Shown piece by piece: positions 6,192 to 11,492 of a stretch of 11,492 nucleotides of DNA. Numbering within the stretch: the stretch's first letter is position 1; each line of letters starts with the position of its first letter. The DNA comes from Fusobacterium sp. (GTDB taxonomy: Bacteria; Fusobacteriota; Fusobacteriia; Fusobacteriales; Fusobacteriaceae), in contig NZ_JAWDXO010000051.1 in assembly GCF_032477075.1 (NCBI RefSeq), forward strand, positions 1 through 11,492, given 5' to 3'. Under the pieces are notes generated by a model. It saw nothing but the letters and a program-made list of their open reading frames with translations, was not told where the DNA came from and did no database searches. Both the position numbers and the translations under genes were made by a program.

Positions 6192-8976
6192 AATACATCT
6201 GGAAAATTATCGTATTCATGATAAATTAGATGTAGAATTTGATAGTGGAATAAACCTTCTTCTTGGAGAAAATGGGAAAGGAAAATCATCTATTCTTGAA
6301 GCTATAGGATATGCTCTCTTTGATTCTGAATTGAGAGGAGGAAATCAAAGAGAAGCAATAAAATATGGAAAAAAAAGTGCAAAAATAGAGATAGAATTTA
6401 CTGGAATAGATGGTGAAGATTATATAGTTACCAGAAAAATACCAGGCTCAACAAGTATATACAAAAAAGATAATCCAGAGCTTCAACTAATAGGAAAAGA
6501 AGATAGAATAAGAGAACTTTGTGGTATTAAAGGTGACTTGAAAGGAATATATGATAATGTAATTGTTGCTAAGCAAAATGAATTTATATCTTCTTTTAAG
6601 GAAAAGGATAATGAAAGAGAAAAGATATTTAATAAAGTATTTAATACTGATATATATAAAAAAATATATGAAGGATATTCAAGAGATGCAGTAAATAGAT
6701 ACGAAAAAGATATTGAAATAGAAAAAAACAGTATGGAAAATATAGCTGAAATAATGGAAGATCCTGCTGATATAAAAGAAAAATTAGAATTTGAAAGAGG
6801 AAAAGCAAAAGAATATAATTTGAGTTTAACTTTACTAAATGATGAGAAAAGTAAAGTAAAAGAATTTTTGAATTCATATAATTCTTTAAATCTAGAGATA
6901 GAAAAACTTACTGGTGAGATAAATGCTTTATCTGAAAATATAAGAAATAAGAATGAAGAATTAATCAAAGTAAGTGATTCTATAAAAGAAAGTGAAACTT
7001 CAGAAAAAATAGTAAAAGAAAATAGAGATAAATATGAAGAATACCAGAAATATTCTCAAGAAATAAATATATTAAAAATTAGGAAAAAAGAGTTGGAAAA
7101 AATAAAAGAAGAATGTCTTTTACATGAAAAAGAAATAAATTCATTAGAAAAATTAAATTCAGAAATTGATGGAGAAATAAAAGTTTTTGAAAATAAAAAA
7201 GAAAATAATGAATCACTGCTTTTGGAAAGAAATAATAAATTATTAGAAATAGAAAAAGAAATAGAGGATAAAAAGGCAAAGTCTTTTGAATATAAGTCTG
7301 AATTAAATAAAATAACACCTCTTTTAGTAAAACTCGAGGAATTTGAAAAAAAGCTTGAATCTGGAGAAAATAATATAAAAAACTTTGAGATAAAATTAGA
7401 GGAAAAACTGGAGGATATAAATAAAGAGAAAGAAAAAAGAAAATATTTAATGAGTGAAAATCTTGAAAGCCAGCTTTCTGAATTAGAGGAGCATGAAAAA
7501 AAGAAAAAGCTATTAGAGGATGAGATATTAAAAAAAGATTTACTGTTGAAAGAAAATGAAGAAGCTTTTGAAATGTTAAAAACTTCATATTGTCCATATT
7601 TAAAAGAACAGTGTAAAAATCTTGATGGAAAAAATATAGATGAATATTTTAAGGATAAAAGAGAGAAGTATATAAAAGAGATAGAAGATAAAAAAAATAC
7701 TGTAAAAAAAATAGAGAATAAATTTATAAATAAAAATGGGATAATAGAAAAAATAATAAAATTAGATACTTTATCAAAAGAAATTAATGAAAAAGAAGTA
7801 GAATTTATTCAGGAAAAATTGAAGTTGGAAACTGGGAAATCAAAAGTAGAGAATGAAAAATTGAAACTAAAAAATTTTAAATTAGAAAATAGTATTGAAA
7901 GCAAAGAAAAACTATCTGAAATAAAGATAACACTTAAAACAAAAATTGAGAGCTTAGATTTATTAAAGTCTGAAGATATAAAAGGTGATCTTGAAAAAGA
8001 AATAGAAAACCTTAACAAAAATATAAATATAGAATTAAAAAATATAGAAGCAAAAAAAATAGAAATCAGAGAAAATATAAAAACTTTAGAAGAAAAAAGA
8101 AATTTTCTTAATGAAAATAAAATTTTTTCTAATGAATTGATAACTGTTAATGAAAATATTGATAAACTAGAAAAAAAGACAGATAATTTAGAAAAGAGCA
8201 GTAACCTTTATCTTGAAAATTACAAAAAAGCTATGGAAAAAAATCAATTAGAAAAAAATCTTGAAAATATAAAATTGATTATTGAAAATAATGAAATGAA
8301 ATATAAAGAAAAAAGTGCTTTATTAGAGTTAAAAAGAAGAGATATAGAAAGTATGGATTTAGAAAAGTTTCAGGAAAAAGATAATAAAATTGTATCTGAT
8401 ATTGAAGAGATAAGAGAAAAATTAGGGGCAGTAAATAGTGAAGTAGAAACTTTAAAAAAGAAATTAGAAGAAATAAAAAAATATGAAGATTTATTGAAAC
8501 ATAAAAGAAAGTATTTGGAAAAATTAAATATGAAATTAGAGCTTACTAAGATATTTAGAGAAAAAATAAAATCTATGGGTAAGGAAGTTTCAAAAAATAT
8601 GCTTAAAGAGATAGAAATACTTGCAACTGAGAATTTTAGAAAAATAACTGGAAGAGGAGAAAAAATAATCTGGTCTAATAAAGAAAAGAATAAATATGTT
8701 GTCTTTTTAGATGGTGACAGAGGAGAATTGAAATTTGAGCAGCTTTCAGGAGGAGAGCAGGTTGCAGTGGCAATATCCATAAGAGGAGCAATGAGTGAAC
8801 TATTCACAGAAAGTAAATTTTCAATATTTGATGAACCTACTAATAATCTTGATACAGAAAGAAGAAGGAGTTTGGCTGATTCAATTGGAGAAATATTAAA
8901 AAATCTGGAACAAAGTATAATAGTAACTCATGATGATACTTTTAGAGAAATGGCACAGAAAGTCATAGAACTATAG
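6178..8976 (+). CDS. sbcC: SbcC, Rad50-type SMC-like ATPase
   Basis: A 932-residue partner of SbcD. The N-terminal ATPase half has Walker A GENGKGKS (30-37). Two long Lys/Glu-rich coiled-coil arms fill roughly 180-465 and 485-790. The C-terminal half has the signature LSGGEQ (856-861), Walker B FDEP (884-887) with D-loop NNLD, and H918 (VTHDD). The hinge at the midpoint reads C472-PYLKEQ-C479, a C-x6-C pair instead of the usual zinc-hook CPxC. AGGAGG at 6163-6168 is 9 bases from the ATG, and the gene overlaps sbcD by 14 bases. It ends with TAG, directly followed in the same frame by the ArsC-like gene. Family is certain; the hook variant is unusual. Confidence 0.95.
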   Translation: MKINRIHLENYRIHDKLDVEFDSGINLLLGENGKGKSSILEAIGYALFDSELRGGNQREAIKYGKKSAKIEIEFTGIDGEDYIVTRKIPGSTSIYKKDNPELQLIGKEDRIRELCGIKGDLKGIYDNVIVAKQNEFISSFKEKDNEREKIFNKVFNTDIYKKIYEGYSRDAVNRYEKDIEIEKNSMENIAEIMEDPADIKEKLEFERGKAKEYNLSLTLLNDEKSKVKEFLNSYNSLNLEIEKLTGEINALSENIRNKNEELIKVSDSIKESETSEKIVKENRDKYEEYQKYSQEINILKIRKKELEKIKEECLLHEKEINSLEKLNSEIDGEIKVFENKKENNESLLLERNNKLLEIEKEIEDKKAKSFEYKSELNKITPLLVKLEEFEKKLESGENNIKNFEIKLEEKLEDINKEKEKRKYLMSENLESQLSELEEHEKKKKLLEDEILKKDLLLKENEEAFEMLKTSYCPYLKEQCKNLDGKNIDEYFKDKREKYIKEIEDKKNTVKKIENKFINKNGIIEKIIKLDTLSKEINEKEVEFIQEKLKLETGKSKVENEKLKLKNFKLENSIESKEKLSEIKITLKTKIESLDLLKSEDIKGDLEKEIENLNKNINIELKNIEAKKIEIRENIKTLEEKRNFLNENKIFSNELITVNENIDKLEKKTDNLEKSSNLYLENYKKAMEKNQLEKNLENIKLIIENNEMKYKEKSALLELKRRDIESMDLEKFQEKDNKIVSDIEEIREKLGAVNSEVETLKKKLEEIKKYEDLLKHKRKYLEKLNMKLELTKIFREKIKSMGKEVSKNMLKEIEILATENFRKITGRGEKIIWSNKEKNKYVVFLDGDRGELKFEQLSGGEQVAVAISIRGAMSELFTESKFSIFDEPTNNLDTERRRSLADSIGEILKNLEQSIIVTHDDTFREMAQKVIEL

Positions 8977-8982
8977 GAGGAG
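8975..8982 (+). promoter_or_regulatory. Strong ribosome binding site that marks an ATA start
   Basis: AGGAGGAG overlaps the TAG stop of sbcC. Counting from the end of GGAGG (8980), the ATA at 8989 is 8 bases away and the ATA at 8992 is 11 bases away. There is no ATG, GTG or TTG at suitable distance in any frame. This is as strong a site as those of sbcC and queH, which supports real initiation here. Confidence 0.7.
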
Positions 8983-8988
8983 ATTAAA

Positions 8989-9333
8989 ATAATAATACAG
9001 ATTTTTGGAAAAAAGAATTGTAATGATTCAAAGAAAGCTGAAAGATTTTTTAAAGAAAGAGGAGTAAAAATTCAATTTATTGATTTAAAAGAAAAAGCTC
9101 CTTCTAAAGGAGAATTAAAAAGTATATGCAGTAAGTATCCTCTTGAAGAGCTTATTGACATAGAAGGAACAGAATATAAAAAAAGAAATCTTCAATATAT
9201 AGTATTTAATTTAGAAGAAACTTTGCTAGAAAACCCAGTTTTATTTAAAAGCCCTATTGGAAGATTTAAAAATGAAATAACCTTAGGATATCAACCAGAA
9301 ATATGGAAAAACTGGACAGAAAAATTAAAATAA
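8989..9333 (+). CDS. ArsC/Spx-family thioredoxin-fold protein, apparent ATA start
   Basis: An open frame of 114 codons whose product starts (M)IIQIFGKKNCNDSKKAERFF, the classic start of short arsenate-reductase-like proteins. The active-site cysteine is C11 in a C-N-D-S motif; the end has SPIGRF (88-93) and LGYQPEIWKNW (99-109), as in the family. It is probably a cytoplasmic thiol oxidoreductase; true arsenate reduction is not shown. The frame has no ATG, GTG or TTG before a TTG around codon 79, so standard gene callers would miss or truncate it. The first residues of the family fit ATA at 8989 or 8992. Its frame continues directly from sbcC across one TAG, so a misread stop would make an SbcC fusion. 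A one-base sequencing or assembly error (ATG read as ATA) is the main alternative. Confidence 0.82.
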   Translation: MIIQIFGKKNCNDSKKAERFFKERGVKIQFIDLKEKAPSKGELKSICSKYPLEELIDIEGTEYKKRNLQYIVFNLEETLLENPVLFKSPIGRFKNEITLGYQPEIWKNWTEKLK

Positions 9334-9415
9334 TATAAGAAAAAACCTTTGATTTTTTGACTTTCAAAAAGTATATAAGATATCAGGATAATTAATCTTA
9401 TGGGAGATGATGGAA
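9334..9415 (+). other. Gap between the ArsC-like gene and the 55-residue gene
   Basis: This short gap holds a 7-bp A/T hairpin, TTTTTGA (9354-9360) and TCAAAAA (9364-9370), without a following T tract, so it is not a convincing terminator. TTGACT at 9357-9362 could be a -35 box, but no good -10 lies at 16-18 bases. GATAAT at 9387-9392 could be a -10, but lacks a -35. The sbcDC transcript may therefore read through to the GNAT gene, with or without an extra weak start here. Confidence 0.35.
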
Positions 9416-9583
9416 ATGAGTATGGTAGAAATTGAAAAACTGGAGAAAATGATTGATGAACTGAAAGAAGAATTACATGAATGTGATTATGAGCCAGAAA
9501 GGAATGCTCTGCTTAAAAAATATAAGACATTAGCTGCCCAAATGGAAGAATTAAAAAATTTAAAAAGAAAGAAAAATGATTAG
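9416..9583 (+). CDS. 55-residue charged helical protein of unknown function
   Basis: The product is dominated by Glu and Lys with regularly spaced Leu/Met/Ile (for example IEKLEKMIDELKEEL), so one or two helices forming a short coiled coil are likely. It has one cysteine near residue 23 and no membrane segment. Four in-frame ATGs crowd the start (9407, 9410, 9416, 9422). GGGAG at 9402-9406 is 9 bases from 9416, which I chose; 9422 is also possible. The stop overlaps the GNAT start in ATGATTAG (9576-9583), which implies translational coupling. I do not recognise the family. The coupling and ribosome binding site support a real gene. Confidence 0.68.
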   Translation: MSMVEIEKLEKMIDELKEELHECDYEPERNALLKKYKTLAAQMEELKNLKRKKND

Positions 9584-10004
9584 AAATCTAAAAAATGAAG
9601 ATATTAATATAGTTATGGATTTATGGAAGAATTCAACAATGGAAGCTCAAAATTTTATTCCAGACAGTTATTGGCTGGAAAACTATGACAATGTAAAAAA
9701 TAATTATTTACCAAATTCAACCACTTATGTATATGAAGAAGATGGAGAAATAAAAGGATTTGTAAGTTTGATAGAAAATATATTTATAGGTGGGCTGTTT
9801 GTAAAAGTAGGAAGTCAGAGAAGAGGAGTTGGAATCAGAATACTGAATTTTTTAAAAGAAAAGCATGATAAATTACAGCTTGCAGTATATGATAGAAATA
9901 TAAGAGCAATGAATTTTTACTTGAAATCAGGATTCAAAATATTAAATACTGAAATTGATGGAAAAACAAATGAAAAGGAACATTTGATGGAGTGGAGGAG
10001 ATAA
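9576..10004 (+). CDS. GNAT-family N-acetyltransferase (YjaB-like)
   Basis: A 142-residue acetyltransferase that would move the acetyl group of acetyl-CoA to an amine; the substrate is unknown. The acetyl-CoA pyrophosphate loop is QRRGVGIRIL (81-90, fitting Q/RxxGxG). Y115 in AMNFYLKSGF (111-120) sits at the usual general-acid position. The N-terminal half, with IRNLKNEDI and LWKNS, resembles the YjaB-type branch, which is a weak guess. The ATG at 9576 overlaps the end of the 55-residue gene by 8 bases and has only a weak, purine-rich ribosome binding site, so it likely depends on coupling. A terminator is built over its stop codon. Confidence 0.9.
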   Translation: MIRNLKNEDINIVMDLWKNSTMEAQNFIPDSYWLENYDNVKNNYLPNSTTYVYEEDGEIKGFVSLIENIFIGGLFVKVGSQRRGVGIRILNFLKEKHDKLQLAVYDRNIRAMNFYLKSGFKILNTEIDGKTNEKEHLMEWRR

Positions 10005-10020
10005 ACTCTCTTCCATTTTT
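9993..10020 (+). terminator. Intrinsic terminator overlapping the GNAT stop codon
   Basis: TGGAGGAGA (9993-10001) pairs with TCTCTTCCA (10007-10015) as a 9-bp stem with one G-U pair and a TAAAC loop, followed by five T. The TAA stop codon of the GNAT gene lies in the loop and its last three codons form the left arm. It separates this operon from queH. Confidence 0.8.
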
Positions 10021-10037
10021 ATGTTAGGCAACTTATT

Positions 10038-10065
10038 TTGATAAAAATTAAACCTATGATATAAT
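10038..10065 (+). promoter_or_regulatory. Strong promoter of queH
   Basis: TTGATA (10038-10043), a 16-base spacer and TATAAT (10060-10065), with TG at the extended -10 position (10057-10058). RNA would begin near 10072, just before the GGAGG ribosome binding site at 10073-10077, leaving a leader of only about 14 bases. That is too short for a preQ1 riboswitch. Confidence 0.75.
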
Positions 10066-10085
10066 CAATATTGGAGGTTAAAATA

Positions 10086-10739
10086 ATGAAAATTAACTAT
10101 GATTTAGTAATGGAAAAGCAGTTAAAGGAAATAGAAAAAAATAAGATTAAACCTAGACTTCTTCTTCATTCATGCTGTGCACCATGTAGCTCAGCAATAT
10201 TAGAGTTTTTACAGGATTATTTTGAAATAACAATATATTTTTTTAATCCTAATATAACTTTTCAAGAGGAATACTTGAAGAGATTGGAAGAGCAAAAAGA
10301 ATATCATAAAAAAAAAGGATATCAAATAAATGTAATTGAAGGAAGATATAATCCTAAAATTGACTTCTTTCAAAATATAAAAGGTCTAGAAAATGAAAAA
10401 GAAGGTGGAAAAAGATGCCATCAATGTTATAGAATTCGTCTTGAAGAAACTGCGAAAAAAGCTAAAGAAGATGGATATGAATACTTCACAACAGTATTGA
10501 GTATAAGTCCAATGAAAAATGCACAGTGGATAAATGAGATAGGAGAGAAACTTGAAAAAAAATATGAAATAAAGTTTCTTAATGGAGATTTTAAGAAGAA
10601 AAGTAGATATTTAAGATCTATTGAAGTTTCAAAAGAATATGAATTATACAGACAGGACTACTGTGGTTGTATATTTTCGAAATTAGAAAGAGAAAAAATT
10701 GAAAAAGAAAAGAGAGAAAAAAATGGAGGGGAAAGATGA
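10086..10739 (+). CDS. queH: QueH, epoxyqueuosine reductase
   Basis: A 217-residue protein of the DUF208/QueH family, which performs the last step of queuosine synthesis by reducing epoxyqueuosine to queuosine in tRNA with an Fe-S cofactor. It is the cobalamin-independent counterpart of QueG. The family cysteines are all present: C30, C31 and C34 (HSCCAPCSS), C111 and C114 (GGKRCHQCYRIRLEETA), and C193 and C195 (QDYCGCIFS). The middle shows FFNPNI (52-57) and TTVLSISPMKN (135-145). The ATG at 10086 is set by GGAGG (10073-10077); an upstream in-frame TTG at 10071 would overlap that site and is unlikely. The gene overlaps the next by 4 bases (ATGA). No other queuosine genes are in the window. 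Confidence 0.95.
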   Translation: MKINYDLVMEKQLKEIEKNKIKPRLLLHSCCAPCSSAILEFLQDYFEITIYFFNPNITFQEEYLKRLEEQKEYHKKKGYQINVIEGRYNPKIDFFQNIKGLENEKEGGKRCHQCYRIRLEETAKKAKEDGYEYFTTVLSISPMKNAQWINEIGEKLEKKYEIKFLNGDFKKKSRYLRSIEVSKEYELYRQDYCGCIFSKLEREKIEKEKREKNGGER

Positions 10740-11347
10740 AAAACTTTTCAGAAAAAACGGTAAAAAATATTTCAATTTGCTTTTTATTACTATTTTTATT
10801 GTTAGGACTTAATCATCATTATTATTTTGGCTTGATGATAATTCCAATAATGATATATTTTTCTACATGGAAAGTGATTATGTTTGAGGATAGAATAGGG
10901 AGATTTTCTCCAATTGTAATTGGACTTTTACTTTCAGCATTTATATTTTATTGTCAATACTATCTACAGGGAGAAGTTGTATCAACTAAAGAAGTAATTG
11001 CACTAAAAGGAACAATATCACTTTGTATTGGATTATGGCTGGGAAATTTTATTGCTAAATATATTTATATGAGAATAAAGTTTTTTCTTAACAGAATAGG
11101 AAGCAAAGGCGAACAAAAGGAATATAAGATTATTAGAATGATTATAGACCAGAAAAAATACTTTAAAAAGCCTGGAAGCAAATATTATATTAATTTTTAT
11201 TATTTAATTGCAGATGTAAATGGAGAAGAAATAAAATTCCTTATAGAAAAGGATTTTTATGACAAATATCTAGGTAAAAAAAGTATAAATATAAAAATAA
11301 AGAAAGGTTCACTAGGAATCCTTTATGGAGTGCACTTAATAGATTAG
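10736..11347 (+). CDS. Membrane protein with a soluble C-terminal domain, unknown function
   Basis: A 203-residue protein that I do not recognise. Four hydrophobic segments (about 11-25, 28-45, 58-77, 87-110) are followed by a basic stretch and a soluble domain (about 120-203) that looks beta-rich. The domain has pattern elements like VNGEEIKFLI (161-170), a Lys-rich strand and the ending GILYGVHLID. This is loosely like the small domains of DUF2500/DUF3592-type membrane proteins, a weak resemblance. Positive charges after the last segment suggest the domain is cytoplasmic. GGAGGGG (10725-10731) lies inside the end of queH, and the start codon overlaps the queH stop, so the two are coupled. 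No functional link to queuosine is visible. Confidence 0.78.
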   Translation: MKNFSEKTVKNISICFLLLFLLLGLNHHYYFGLMIIPIMIYFSTWKVIMFEDRIGRFSPIVIGLLLSAFIFYCQYYLQGEVVSTKEVIALKGTISLCIGLWLGNFIAKYIYMRIKFFLNRIGSKGEQKEYKIIRMIIDQKKYFKKPGSKYYINFYYLIADVNGEEIKFLIEKDFYDKYLGKKSINIKIKKGSLGILYGVHLID

Positions 11348-11360
11348 AAATTAAATAAGA

Positions 11361-11396
11361 AAGACTTTAAAAAAATTTTTTTAAAGTCTTTTATTT
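11361..11396. terminator. Terminator with a perfect 30-base palindrome
   Basis: AAGACTTTAAAAAAA (11361-11375) is followed directly by its exact reverse complement (11376-11390), then TTATTTATTT. The stem can extend outward after a 2-base bulge because AAATAA lies before it and TTATTT after it. It is 13 bases past the stop of the membrane protein gene and ends the queH operon. Symmetry would let it work for a minus-strand gene arriving from the right. Confidence 0.75.
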
Positions 11397-11492
11397 ATTT
11401 CTTAGGAAATTATAATTTGATAAATTTGTTGAAAAAATAAAAAATATTAATTATTTTAGCTTCATATTAGATATATTTAATCGAATAAGATT

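Noticed and set aside
6483..8807. Several long minus-strand open frames opposite sbcC (for example 6483-6968, 7079-7597, 8370-8807).
   Set aside because: They are Phe/Ser/Leu-rich mirror images of the Lys/Glu-rich coiled-coil codons, lack ribosome binding sites, and lie opposite a certain gene.
9354..9370. A/T hairpin after the ArsC-like gene considered as a terminator.
   Set aside because: It has a single G-C pair at the loop end, a 3-base loop and no following T tract.
11451..11492. Minus-strand frame open from the right edge to a TAA at 11453-11451, which could be the tail of a convergent gene sharing the palindromic terminator.
   Set aside because: Only 13 codons are visible, which is expected by chance; extension of the sequence to the right would decide.

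Overview
The window is very AT-rich, with Lys/Glu/Ile/Asn-rich proteins, A/T-ending codons, strong GGAGG-type ribosome binding sites and closely packed operons. Together with the gene families present, this suggests a member of the Fusobacteria, probably the genus Fusobacterium. That is a judgement from composition and protein style; a low-GC Firmicute cannot be excluded. I see no mobile element, CRISPR array, rRNA or tRNA.

Layout. (1) Positions 1-134 hold the probable start signals of a minus-strand gene lying just beyond the left edge, a 10-bp inverted repeat, and two terminators. (2) Positions 194-1597 are a minus-strand operon read right to left: a DUF1275/YoaK-type membrane protein, a 64-residue four-cysteine protein, and a free methionine-(R)-sulfoxide reductase of the GAF fold. 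(3) Positions 1729-2076 hold one small minus-strand gene with its own promoter and terminator. (4) From 2095 the direction switches. A tightly coupled plus-strand operon encodes a UvrD-like helicase fused to an iron-sulfur PD-(D/E)XK nuclease, then SbcD (Mre11) and SbcC (Rad50). An ArsC/Spx-like thioredoxin-fold protein follows; its reading frame has no ATG, GTG or TTG start and it probably begins at ATA. After an 82-base gap come a 55-residue charged helical protein and a GNAT acetyltransferase that overlap by 8 bases, ending at a terminator built over the GNAT stop codon. (5) Positions 10038-11396 are a separate unit with a strong extended -10 promoter: queH (epoxyqueuosine reductase) overlapping a membrane protein of unknown function, then a terminator containing a perfect 30-base palindrome.

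How the genes work together. The core is a DNA double-strand-break processing set. The helicase-nuclease would unwind and degrade ends, while SbcCD would open hairpins and protein-blocked ends. Joining a motor, an Fe-S nuclease, Mre11 and Rad50 in one transcript resembles in logic the archaeal HerA-NurA-Mre11-Rad50 cluster and the bacterial AddAB/AdnAB systems. The ArsC-like protein, the Fe-S nuclease, the cysteine-altered methionine sulfoxide reductase and the Cys-rich small protein all hint at redox-linked biology, but no direct functional link is shown. The points most worth checking are the ATA start, the altered zinc hook of SbcC, the shifted cysteine of the sulfoxide reductase, and the fused helicase-nuclease linked to sbcDC.
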